NCBI GenBank assembly: GCA_017893485.1
Contig: CM030363.1
Span: forward strand, 108,123,073 to 108,187,072
Length of the DNA: 64,000 bases
From: Hemerocallis citrina
Taxonomy: Eukaryota > Streptophyta > Magnoliopsida > Asparagales > Asphodelaceae
Direction of reading: 5' to 3'
The translations under genes were made by a program, and so were the position numbers. Shown here piece by piece: positions 1 to 8,746 of this stretch; position 1 is the stretch's first letter; each line of letters starts with the position of its first letter. A model generated the notes under the pieces. That model saw only the letters and a program-made list of their open reading frames with translations. It was not told the DNA's origin and ran no database searches.

Positions 1-1
1 A

Positions 2-670
2 AACCTCTCCTGGAGCAATAATCTGAATAATCAAGGGACTCAATTCACACAAGGACATGCACGGAACTTCCAAATGGGAAGTGGGATTGATAGGCCAGTT
101 CAAGAACAGAAGAAGTTGGATTTTGAATCCACCGTTCTTCAATTGCTCCAACAACAACATCAAACAAGCAACCAACAAGGGCAAGCAATTCAGAAGTTGG
201 AAACACAGATTGGCCAAATTGCTAAAGAATTAAGCGAGCGAAAGGCAGGGGAACTTCCATCACAAACTATACCAAACCCTGGAGGCCAAGAACAGCTCAA
301 GGCAGTCACAACATTAAGAAGTGGTAAGATAATTGACAACAAAGTTGGAATACACACTGAAGAAAAAGAAGAACAACCATCAAAAATTGTGGGGTCGAAC
401 AAGGTAAGTGAAAAAGAAAGAACAGTTGTGCCACCATTCCCTCAAAGGTTAGTCAAACATAAAAAAGATCAACATTTATTTGACATCTTTGAAACTCTCA
501 GAAAGGTAGAAATTAATATCCCCCTACTTGATGCTATTAAACAAATTCCTTCTTATGCTAAATTTTTGAAAGAATGTTGCACTCACAAAAGAACATTTCA
601 GGTTAGGGAGGATGTGGCTTTGACAGAAGAAGTGAGCGCCGTCTTATTAAGAAAATTACTTCCCAATTAA
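2..670 (+). CDS. gag: Athila gag C-terminal part, copy 1 (cut by window edge, ends at a frameshift)
   Basis: This is the continuation of the gag frame, open from the first codon at base 2. It has a Gln-rich stretch (repeated QQQ around 135-185) followed by the basic linker leading to protease. It corresponds to the second half of the gag at 7238-8746. In copy 2 the equivalent frame runs straight into protease, but here one A is missing near 665, which creates the TAA at 668-670. At about 360-375, where copy 2 is frameshifted, this copy has the extra A and reads through. The two copies are therefore broken at different places. The frame reads into protease through position 665 apart from this single missing base. 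Confidence 0.85.
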   Translation, partial: NLSWSNNLNNQGTQFTQGHARNFQMGSGIDRPVQEQKKLDFESTVLQLLQQQHQTSNQQGQAIQKLETQIGQIAKELSERKAGELPSQTIPNPGGQEQLKAVTTLRSGKIIDNKVGIHTEEKEEQPSKIVGSNKVSEKERTVVPPFPQRLVKHKKDQHLFDIFETLRKVEINIPLLDAIKQIPSYAKFLKECCTHKRTFQVREDVALTEEVSAVLLRKLLPN

Positions 671-738
671 AAGACCCAGGTAGTTTCACCATTCCTTGCA
701 GGATTGGTGAGCACTTCTTTGAGAAAGCACTGCTAGAT

Positions 739-3700
739 TTGGGGGCAAGCATCAATCTTCTCCCATACACCATCTATGAAAAGCTAGGATTGGGGGAACT
801 CCAACCAACATCCATCACGTTGCAGTTGGCAGATCGCAGTATCAAAAGACCTAGAGGTATTTTGGAAGATGCCCTAGTGCAGGTAAACGATTTCATTTTG
901 CCTGCTGATTTTGTTGTGTTAGACATGGAGGACTCTTCAATGCCATCATCTCTACCAATCATTCTAGGTAGACCCTTTATGAGTACGGCTGATATAAAAA
1001 TTTGCGTTAAAAAGGGTACTATAAGCATGAAAATAAACGGAGAGAAGGTTGAATTTAAAATGTTTGATACACTGAAATTTCCACATGATGATCATGAATG
1101 CTATAATGTTGATGTGGTGCAGGATATCGTTGATCAAACATTTCAGGTACATAGCGTAGAACCACTACAAGCCACAATTACACAATCTCTAACTTTATCT
1201 AATGTTGAACAGGAATATGATGACTGGGAGATTGCAGAGACAATACAACACCTTGACACTTCACAGTCATACTCAGGTAAGTTTGCACCAGCATTTGAAC
1301 AATTGGTGACTGATGAACTTTTTGTTTCTGCAGATAAGTCGACTGGTGCACTGGACAAGTCGACTGGTGAAGAGGATCAGTCGACTGTCCAGACTGCTAC
1401 CAAGGATCAGTCGACTGCACCAAGACTTACAGACCCAGAGCTTAAGCAGCTGCCCGACCATTTGAAGCACGCATATTTGGGCGAGAACCAGACGCTACCA
1501 GTGATAATTGCTGCGAACCTGAGTGCACAGGAAGAAGATAAGCTGCTAAGGGTACTACGAGAACACAAGAGTGCAATAGGATGGACCATTGCAGATATCA
1601 AGGGAATAAGTCCATCCAGATGCATGCATAGAATACTCCTTGAAGACAATGCAAAACCAAGCAGGGAGGCACAGAGAAGGCTTAACCCAAACATGAAGGA
1701 AGTGGTAAGAGCAGAGATTCTGAAGCTACTAGATGTTGGCATCATCTACCCTATCTCAGATAGCAAATGGGTAAGTCCTATACATGTAGTGCCTAAGAAA
1801 AGTGAAGTCACAGTGGTGACAAATGAAGAGAATGAGCTTATCCCTACTAGAGTGACCACAGGATGGAGGGTATGCATTGATTACAGGAAACTGAACAATG
1901 AAACCAGGAAAGATCACTTCCCTCTTCCTTTTATTGATCAAATGTTAGAAAGATTAGCAGGATATAATCATTACTGTTTCTTAGATGGTTATAGTGGCTA
2001 TAATCAAATTGCTATTGCTCTAGAAGATCAAGAAAAAACCACTTTTACATGTTCTTTTGGTACTTTTGCATACAGGAGGATGCCCTTTGGATTGTGCAAT
2101 GCTCCAGCTACATTTCAAAGATGCATGATGAGTATATTTTCAGACATGGTGGAAAGGTTCATCGAGGTATTTATGGATGACTTTAGTATTTTTGGATCTT
2201 GTTTTGATGAATGCCTTAACCATTTGCAGTTTGTGCTTAAAAGATGTGAAGAATGCAATTTAGTGCTGAATTGGGAAAAGTGCCATTTCATGGTACAACA
2301 AGGTATTGTATTGGGACATGTGGTGTCCAAAAGGGGAATAGAGGTAGACAAAGCAAAAATCGATATAATATCAAAACTACCCCCTCCCACTACAGTTAAG
2401 GGTGTTAGGAGTTTTCTAGGACATGCAGGGTTCTATAGAAGATTCATAAAAGATTTCTCAAAAATCTCCAAACCCCTTTGTGACTTGTTGGCTAAGGATG
2501 TTGAGTTTGTATGGACAGAAGAGTGCACAAATGCTTTTGTTACATTAAAAAATCTTCTCATTTCTGCACCTATTGTCATGGCACCAGATTGGAGCCATCC
2601 TTTCGAGCTAATGTGTGATGCAAGTGATTATGCTTTAGGGGCTGTGTTAGGTCAAAGAATCAATAAGAAACCCCATGTTATTTACTATGCTTCTCGAACT
2701 TTAAACGATGCACAGCTAAATTATTCCACTACTGAAAAAGAAATGTTAGCTGTTATATTTGCTGTAGAGAAGTTTAGATCATATTTGATTGGCTCTAAAA
2801 TTATTGTTTTCACTGACCATGCTGCTTTGAGATATTTATTTGCGAAAAAAGATGCTAAGCCTAGGTTGATCAGATGGGTGCTGTTGCTTCAAGAATTCGA
2901 TCTTGAGATAAGAGATAAAAAAGGAAGCGACAATGTTGTTGCAGATCACATGTCCAGGCTACTGCAGGAGGAAGAGAGAATTGTGCCCCCACTTGATGAG
3001 ACTTTCCCAGATGAACATCTCTTTGAAATAAACTTAACCTCGAGACAGTCGACTGGTACCAGGGCCAGTCGACTGGTATCTCATTGCGCAAATTTCCCAT
3101 GGTTTGCTGACATTGTAAACTATCTAACCGCTCATGTTTTCCCTCCAGGTATGACAAGTCAGGAAAGAACGAGACTGGTGGCTCTGTGCAAGCACTACTA
3201 TTGGGATGATCCTTATTTGTTCAAATTTTGCCCTGACCAAATTATAAGAAGATGTGTGGCAGAAGAGGAGCAAATGAATATTCTACAATATTGCCACCAA
3301 TATGCATGTGGAGGACATTTTGGACCAAAAAGAACAGCACTCAAGGTATTACAATCGGGATTTTATTGGCCTAAATTATTCAAGGATGCTTTTTCTTTTT
3401 GCAGGACTTGTGACAAATGCCAAAGAACAGGCAACATCTCTTCTAGAAATCAAATGCCACTGCAAAACATCCAAGTGATCGAGCTTTTTGACGTTTGGGG
3501 AATCGACTTCATGGGTCCATTTCCTAACTCATTTGGTTATTTATATATACTTGTTGGTGTGGATTATGTGTCTAAATGGGTCGAGGCTGTCCCCTCACGA
3601 ACTAATGATCACAAAGTTGTTGTCAAGTTTTTGCAGGAGAACATTTTCACCAGGTTTGGGACACCGCGCGCAATAATAAGTGATGGAGGTAGCCACTTCA

Positions 3701-4410
3701 ATAACTTTCCATTTGCTTCCTTGATGAAGAAATATGGTATCACACATAGAGTGGGCACCCCATATCATCCGCAAACTAGTGGGCAAGTGGAGATTAGCAA
3801 CAGAGAAATCAAAAGCATTTTGGAAAAGACAGTCAACACAAGGAGGCAGGATTGGTCGTTGCGCTTGAACGATGCATTATGGGCCTACCGAACAGCATAC
3901 AAAACACCCATTGGCATGTCACCATACCGTTTGGTGTTTGGAAAAGCCTGTCATTTACCAGTGGAGTTGGAGCACAAAGCAAATTGGGCCATCAAAAGGT
4001 TCAATTTTGATATGAAACAAGCAGGTGACAAAAGAAGACTACAACTAAATGAGCTTGAAGAGTTGAGGCACGACGCTTATGAAAATGCAAAATTGTACAA
4101 GGAAAGAACCAAGTTGTACCATGACAAACAGCTAGCAAGGAAGGAGTTTTATGAAGGACAGAAGGTACTGATATACAACTCAAGATTGAGACTTTTTCCA
4201 GGCAAGCTTATGTCAAGATGGTATGGGCCATATACTGTAACAAGAGTCTTTCCACATGGGGCTTTGGAGGTTCATAGCAAGGAAAAGAATCAAACATTTA
4301 AGGTGAACGGGCATAGAGCAAAGCCATACATAGAGATGAGCATAGAACCTCAAGAGGAAGATGTGAATCTTCAAACCGTTCAATACATGGCAGGACCTCA
4401 TCAAGTCTAG
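739..4410 (+). CDS. pol: Athila pol polyprotein, copy 1: protease, reverse transcriptase, RNase H, integrase
   Basis: The frame is open from the break near 665 and runs to the TAG at 4408-4410; the listed start is just after the protease Asp codon (736-738) of the DLGAS active-site motif. In order: protease; a linker with four KST/QST units (1337-1416); reverse transcriptase with the FMDDF catalytic motif at about 2170-2184; RNase H with CDASD, TEKEM and FTDHAA motifs (about 2617-2830); an HHCC integrase zinc finger (about 3290-3430); and the integrase core with GIDFMG and SDGGSHF (about 3500-3700). There is no chromodomain, as expected outside the chromoviruses. About 1220 residues are intact. 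The products copy the element RNA into DNA in virus-like particles and integrate it. It is almost identical to 8728-12750. Confidence 0.93.
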   Translation: MGASINLLPYTIYEKLGLGELQPTSITLQLADRSIKRPRGILEDALVQVNDFILPADFVVLDMEDSSMPSSLPIILGRPFMSTADIKICVKKGTISMKINGEKVEFKMFDTLKFPHDDHECYNVDVVQDIVDQTFQVHSVEPLQATITQSLTLSNVEQEYDDWEIAETIQHLDTSQSYSGKFAPAFEQLVTDELFVSADKSTGALDKSTGEEDQSTVQTATKDQSTAPRLTDPELKQLPDHLKHAYLGENQTLPVIIAANLSAQEEDKLLRVLREHKSAIGWTIADIKGISPSRCMHRILLEDNAKPSREAQRRLNPNMKEVVRAEILKLLDVGIIYPISDSKWVSPIHVVPKKSEVTVVTNEENELIPTRVTTGWRVCIDYRKLNNETRKDHFPLPFIDQMLERLAGYNHYCFLDGYSGYNQIAIALEDQEKTTFTCSFGTFAYRRMPFGLCNAPATFQRCMMSIFSDMVERFIEVFMDDFSIFGSCFDECLNHLQFVLKRCEECNLVLNWEKCHFMVQQGIVLGHVVSKRGIEVDKAKIDIISKLPPPTTVKGVRSFLGHAGFYRRFIKDFSKISKPLCDLLAKDVEFVWTEECTNAFVTLKNLLISAPIVMAPDWSHPFELMCDASDYALGAVLGQRINKKPHVIYYASRTLNDAQLNYSTTEKEMLAVIFAVEKFRSYLIGSKIIVFTDHAALRYLFAKKDAKPRLIRWVLLLQEFDLEIRDKKGSDNVVADHMSRLLQEEERIVPPLDETFPDEHLFEINLTSRQSTGTRASRLVSHCANFPWFADIVNYLTAHVFPPGMTSQERTRLVALCKHYYWDDPYLFKFCPDQIIRRCVAEEEQMNILQYCHQYACGGHFGPKRTALKVLQSGFYWPKLFKDAFSFCRTCDKCQRTGNISSRNQMPLQNIQVIELFDVWGIDFMGPFPNSFGYLYILVGVDYVSKWVEAVPSRTNDHKVVVKFLQENIFTRFGTPRAIISDGGSHFNNFPFASLMKKYGITHRVGTPYHPQTSGQVEISNREIKSILEKTVNTRRQDWSLRLNDALWAYRTAYKTPIGMSPYRLVFGKACHLPVELEHKANWAIKRFNFDMKQAGDKRRLQLNELEELRHDAYENAKLYKERTKLYHDKQLARKEFYEGQKVLIYNSRLRLFPGKLMSRWYGPYTVTRVFPHGALEVHSKEKNQTFKVNGHRAKPYIEMSIEPQEEDVNLQTVQYMAGPHQV

Positions 4411-4582
4411 CTGAAGACAGAAAACACAACGCTTATTGGGAGGCAACCCAAGTTTCAGGGGAGTAGTTACACTTTCCCTTTATTTTCTTTCAGTTATTTA
4501 TTATTATCCTTATTTTAGTTATTTTTACTTTTAGTTTCTCCTTACTAGATGGTTACACATGCCTATTTTTAAATTTTCTTTC

Positions 4583-4622
4583 GAACATTGAGGACAATGT
4601 TCCATCTAAGTTTGGGGGTATT
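4583..4622 (+). promoter_or_regulatory. Upstream copy of hairpin plus polypurine-like module
   Basis: GAACATTG-AGGA-CAATGTTC forms a perfect 8-bp stem with a 4-nt loop (4583-4602). After one base comes ATCTAAGTTTGGGGGTATT (4604-4622), identical over 19 nt to the tract abutting the LTR at 5391-5409. It is a possible second plus-strand primer or an RNA-processing signal. The pairing is seen; the function is inferred. Confidence 0.6.
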
Positions 4623-4838
4623 GGGGTTATTTATATTTAGAGTCTTTTGAATTTTTTAGGATAAAAAATTTCTTATAAAGTAAGAGTAAGAATACTTATT
4701 TACTTTAGGATTGTTGAGTTTCATAAATTCCCTACAAGATTATATGAGTCATGCGATTATACATAAAAAACAAATGTGATGCTTTTTCTGTTTATTATTC
4801 CCTTAGATCTAGTCCTAAATTGAGTTTAAGTAAATAGA

Positions 4839-4841
<3 letters not shown>

Positions 4842-4886
<45 letters not shown>
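4842..4886 (+). repeat. TA dinucleotide microsatellite in Athila 3' region
   Basis: An uninterrupted run of TA units. The equivalent run in copy 2 is at 13182-13224 and has a slightly different length, as expected from slippage since duplication. Confidence 0.95.
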
Positions 4887-4887
<1 letters not shown>

Positions 4888-5369
4888 TTAAATAAAGTCA
4901 ATCTACTCCAATGTTTTGAGTGCTTAGTAACTAGGGGTATTCATCACCAATGTTTACCTTTACGTCAAACGGCAACTTGAAATATGAGTATGCAAAGCAC
5001 TTAAAGTTTGTGACTCGCTGAGTAACCGGGTGGATTCATTACAAATGTTTCGCATTCGCGTAAAAAGGCAAGTGACAACTTTAGAGAAGTGACTAAGAAA
5101 AAAAAAAAAACTCTAGTTTGCTACTCGGTTTGTAGTAGAGAAAAGGGGATAATCACAGATTGAGTAATTACATACTATAACTATAATTAATTACATGACA
5201 AGTATGATTGAGTTTGGAGTATGAATAAACAATTGCACTAGAGAAAGTGGGTATGTTTAATTTTACTTTATCTGAAATTGTTTATACCTTTCTATATTGA
5301 TGCCCACATAATAAGAACTCTTGGTGGTTGAGGTTATTATTATTATTATACCCTTGTTCATAATTCTAG

Positions 5370-5409
5370 TTTGCTTGAGGACAAGCAAAAATCTAAGTTT
5401 GGGGGTATT
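5370..5409 (+). promoter_or_regulatory. Polypurine tract with preceding hairpin, Athila copy 1
   Basis: TTTGCTTG-AGGA-CAAGCAAA (5370-5389) is a perfect 8-bp hairpin with an AGGA loop. One base later is ATCTAAGTTTGGGGGTATT (5391-5409), directly followed by the LTR start TGATGAACAC. The position and G-run mark it as the plus-strand primer region. In copy 2 the same module ends at 13753. Confidence 0.8.
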
Positions 5410-5954
5410 TGATGAACACAAGAATATTCACATTTAGGAGCAATAATCTTATTATAAATGCACATGTAAAAGCTCTATATGTGGTATTTAACCCTTATTT
5501 TCTCTTTTCCATAGGAAACAGCTCAAGACAGCGAAACGAAGCAAATTCAGGATCTTAAGGATGAACTCAGAAGATTACAGAAGCAACAGTCGACTGGCTC
5601 TTCAGCAGTCGACCAGACAGAGAGTTTGCTAAACCTCGGCACAGTCGACTTCCCCAAACACCAGTCGACTTGACCGAGAAATCGTGAAGCCACAGATGTC
5701 TCAGTACCAGTCGACTTACATCCAAGGCAGTCGACTGGTACGCGGCGGAGTTAACAGATAAGATATTCAAAGATACACCTGCATCTAATTCCAAATCTAT
5801 TTGGATCCAGATTTTATGCGAATTCTCCAACAAACCCAAGCTAGAGACTGGGGATTTCCAAGAGCACGTGGTTAATAGACTAGGAAGGAAAGAAGAAAAG
5901 AGAAAGAAATAAATCATCAAATCAAACAAAGAAGGAGTTTTCTGAAAAAGTGCA

Positions 5955-5986
5955 AAACCCTAATTCTCTGGCCGTATTCTATAAAT
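5955..5986 (+). promoter_or_regulatory. Athila LTR core promoter: telo-box and TATA box
   Basis: AAACCCTAA (5955-5963) lies 16 nt upstream of TATAAAT (5980-5986), with CAACACGACACACACGC-type initiator sequence shortly downstream. The same arrangement is at 14298-14329 in the other LTR. The motif identity is seen; promoter use is inferred from position. Confidence 0.65.
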
Positions 5987-6590
5987 ATCAAAAAGAAAGC
6001 ATCAACACGACACACACGCTCTCTGGACTCCATCTTTTGATCATCATCTTCCACAAACACCCACCACCGAATCACAAGAGTTTCTGAGCATTCAAGTCAT
6101 CAACAGGAGCATTATTCTATCAGCATCGAAAAAGGAGAGAGGAGATCCAGTATTTGAAGGCAGTCGACTGTGTGACAGCCAGTCGACTTCATTGCCGGAC
6201 TTCATTAGTTTATTTCTTCTCCTCCTATTCTTTTATGTTGATCATGTATTCAAACTTGTTGATTAATAAAAATATTATTATGTGGAACTAATTTCATAGT
6301 TGGGTAGATTGAAGCCGTAGTTATGTAGTACTATGTTATTCTGAATTCTTCTATTTTACTTATTGATTGAATCTAGTTGAATTGATATAGGTTTGTGATA
6401 ACCAAACTTGTTCTCGAAGTCTAAGAGCAGTCGACTGAGGTGAGAGCCAGTCGACTGACATACAGAACTTGAGATTTCAAGTTTGCATTATCATCTATCT
6501 GAATCTGTTATATGAGCATATTGAGACGACCCGTATCTCGTGCCCGTAACTAGTAACAAGGGAATCTTTAGGGGTTCCTGGTTCAATCAA

Positions 6591-6791
6591 CTTAAGGGAT
6601 CTAGATCTGATACCAATTTCTAGGACCTTGAGTGTTTGTTCGTTTCCACTGATCTTATGTTTTCTTTAAGTGCAACTTAGTAGATACCATGCTAAACACT
6701 TAATGAAAGAAACGAATTAGAGTAGATACCATGCCTAATTCTTGGCCTAGGGAAACAATACTTTAAGGAGTAGATACCATGCCCTTAAAGT
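6591..6791 (+). promoter_or_regulatory. Row of four hairpins with a constant loop in the Athila LTR
   Basis: Hairpin 1 has stems 6591-6597/6626-6632 and 6601-6605/6619-6623 and loop TCTGATACCAATT. Hairpin 2 has stems 6666-6672/6697-6703 and 6677-6680/6692-6695. Hairpin 3 has stem GAATTAG/CTAATTC (6714-6720/6735-6741). Hairpin 4 has stem ACTTTAAGG/CCTTAAAGT (6760-6768/6783-6791). Hairpins 2-4 all present AGTAGATACCATGC, while their stems share no sequence. The block lies in the transcribed part of the LTR, downstream of TATA. It is repeated, shifted by 8343, in the second LTR. Confidence 0.7.
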
Positions 6792-7118
6792 GAACAAACA
6801 TGAGTAATAAGAAGAAGTTCAGAAGGTGACTTAGCATTACTGACTATTGGTGGAGATCTAAACCCAACTACTTCATAAATATTTGTGATTCAACACTTCT
6901 TCCTTTAGTTTTAATCTTCTTATTTCTTTTAGACTTTCAAAACAACTCTTAATGATTTTTATTCTTTTTATTGATTGGTAAGTTAAAGTCTACAATCTCT
7001 GTGGGATCGACCCTTGCTATTGCTACGCTTTTCTAACGATTCGTGCACTTGCGAGGTTTATAATTTGTGTCTAGTTTATCTATATATTTAGGTATCTAGA
7101 TTTGCACAAACAAGTTTT

Positions 7119-7136
7119 TGGCGCCGTTGCCGGGGA
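7119..7136 (+). promoter_or_regulatory. Primer-binding site, tRNA-Asp type
   Basis: TGGCGCCGTTGCCGGGGA lies six bases after the LTR end. It is the complement of the 3' end of plant tRNA-Asp and the standard PBS of Athila elements. It primes minus-strand DNA synthesis. Confidence 0.9.
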
Positions 7137-7237
7137 TTGTCTAGTATTTTAACTTACAGATCAGTAGGAAGTTTTTATTTTCTTTCTTTTAATTTTATTA
7201 ATCAGTATTTTTCTTTTAGGATACAGGATTTTGGTGA

Positions 7238-8746
7238 ATGCACGGAAGGAGATCACTTCGTCCAGAGCTACTACCAATTGACGCAGAAACAGAACGCACT
7301 TTGCACAGATTAGGTCGACTGATTGTGACCAACCAGTCGACTGCTGCACGAACCCAGTCGACTGCTCAGAGACCTCAGTCACAAGAAATCATGGCAGAAG
7401 AAATACCCAATCGCGTACCAATGCAGGATAAATTTACGCCTAAGAACATTGAACAACCCTCCTGCATTGCATATCAACCCAATGTCACCGGGAACATGCA
7501 TCTATCTCCTCAGTTACTTAGTATGGTTCCCCATTTTAGTGGCAGACCTGATGAGGAGTCTCATCTCCATTTACAAAATTTTTTCGATCTTTGCAGGACA
7601 CAAAGCGTCCAAGGGCTTACCCCTGAACAAATCAGGTTAATTTTGTTTCCTTTTTCCTTAAAACTTAATGCTAAACTATGGTATAATTCTTTGGAACCAG
7701 GATCAATAAACTCATGGGAGCAATTGGCGACAAAGTTCTTAAAAGAATTCTTCCCAGCCCAAAAGACCAAACAGCTAAAAGGGAGTCAACTCTTCCAACA
7801 AAAGGATGGAGACTTATTTTTCGAAGCATGGAAAGATTTCAAGAACAAACTTCTCAAGTGTCCAACACACAACATGCCTAAAGATGATCAGGTACAAGCT
7901 TTTTATGAAGGTTTGAATGATACTAATAAGGCAATTGTGGATTCAGCTTGCAACGGGATCTTGATGAGGAAAAGCGGCGAAGAGGCCATAGAACTGTTTG
8001 AAGAACTCAGCGAGAATTCACAACAATTCTCAACAAGGAGGGGCCCTTCGAAAAAACAGGGAGTTTATGAAATTTCTAGTAGCAATAACATTCAATTGGA
8101 AATGGTAAACATGAATAAGAAAATTGATATGCTTGTTAATGCAATGTCTATGATGGGTGGAGTTAAAAATCAAACAAATGAAATTTGTGCAATTTGTTCT
8201 CATGTAGATTATACCACTGATACATGTCCCATGTCTTCTTTCACAGATCAGGAGCATGCAAATTATGTAGGTCGAGGAGTGTTCCCACAAAAGAACAATC
8301 CCTTCTCGAACACATACAACCCAGGATGGAGGAACCATCCAAACCTCTCCTGGAGCAATAATCTGAATAATCAAGGGACTCAATTCACACAAGGACATGC
8401 ACGGAACTTCCAAATGGGAAGTGGGATTGATAGGCCAGTTCAAGAACAGAAGAAGTTGGATTTTGAATCCACCGTTCTTCAATTGCTCCAACAACAACAT
8501 CAAACAAGCAACCAACAAGGGCAAGCAATTCAGAAGTTGGAAACACAGATTGGCCAAATTGCTAAAGAATTAAGCGAGCGAAAGGCAGGGGAACTTCCAT
8601 CACAAACTATACCAAACCCTGGAGGCCAAGAACAGCTCAAGGCAGTCACAACATTAAGAAGTGGTAAGATAATTGACAACAAAGTTGGAACACACACTGA
8701 AGAAAAGAAGGACAACCATCAAAAATTGTGGGGTCCAACAAGGTAA
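7238..8746 (+). CDS. gag: Athila gag, copy 2 (runs into a frameshift before protease)
   Basis: This is the structural protein of the virus-like particle. The ATG at 7238 follows a 101-nt leader after the PBS. The N-terminus carries three in-frame QST/RST boxes (7313-7363). The central part is a typical Athila capsid ([26 protein letters not shown] at about 7640-7760). A zinc-knuckle-like CX2CX4YX4C is at about 8188-8230, where the conserved His is Tyr. The tail is Gln-rich. One A is missing near 8706 relative to copy 1, so the frame ends at 8746 instead of continuing into protease. The overlapping frame from 8728 carries on as pol. The frame was originally a single gag-pol ORF. Confidence 0.92.
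   Translation: MHGRRSLRPELLPIDAETERTLHRLGRLIVTNQSTAARTQSTAQRPQSQEIMAEEIPNRVPMQDKFTPKNIEQPSCIAYQPNVTGNMHLSPQLLSMVPHFSGRPDEESHLHLQNFFDLCRTQSVQGLTPEQIRLILFPFSLKLNAKLWYNSLEPGSINSWEQLATKFLKEFFPAQKTKQLKGSQLFQQKDGDLFFEAWKDFKNKLLKCPTHNMPKDDQVQAFYEGLNDTNKAIVDSACNGILMRKSGEEAIELFEELSENSQQFSTRRGPSKKQGVYEISSSNNIQLEMVNMNKKIDMLVNAMSMMGGVKNQTNEICAICSHVDYTTDTCPMSSFTDQEHANYVGRGVFPQKNNPFSNTYNPGWRNHPNLSWSNNLNNQGTQFTQGHARNFQMGSGIDRPVQEQKKLDFESTVLQLLQQQHQTSNQQGQAIQKLETQIGQIAKELSERKAGELPSQTIPNPGGQEQLKAVTTLRSGKIIDNKVGTHTEEKKDNHQKLWGPTR

Larger units (their letters stand above)
4411..5409 (+). other. Athila 3' non-coding region, copy 1
   Basis: No ORF of note lies between the pol stop and the LTR, so there is no env-like gene. 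It contains a TA microsatellite (4842-4886), two hairpin plus polypurine modules (4583-4622 and 5370-5409) and a diverged direct repeat of about 92 nt. In the repeat, a unit of the type agtaac-ggg-attcat-ac-aatgttt begins near 4925 and again near 5020. The region also has an A-run near 5099. The same segment recurs at 12751-13753. Confidence 0.8.
5410..7112 (+). repeat. Athila LTR shared by copies 1 and 2 (1703 bp)
   Basis: It starts TGATGAACAC right after the polypurine tract and ends ACAAACA six bases before the PBS, giving the usual TG...CA ends. It contains ten AGTCGACT-type boxes in pairs (5588/5607, 5643/5663, 5709/5729, 6162/6181, 6429/6449), a telo-box plus TATA (5955-5986) and a row of four hairpins (6591-6791). 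Its partner is 13754-15455. Confidence 0.95.

Noticed and set aside
1143..1470. Antisense frames in the Athila pol linker
   Set aside because: Shadows of the coding strand; the AGTCGACT palindrome reads Ser/Thr/Val-rich on both strands.
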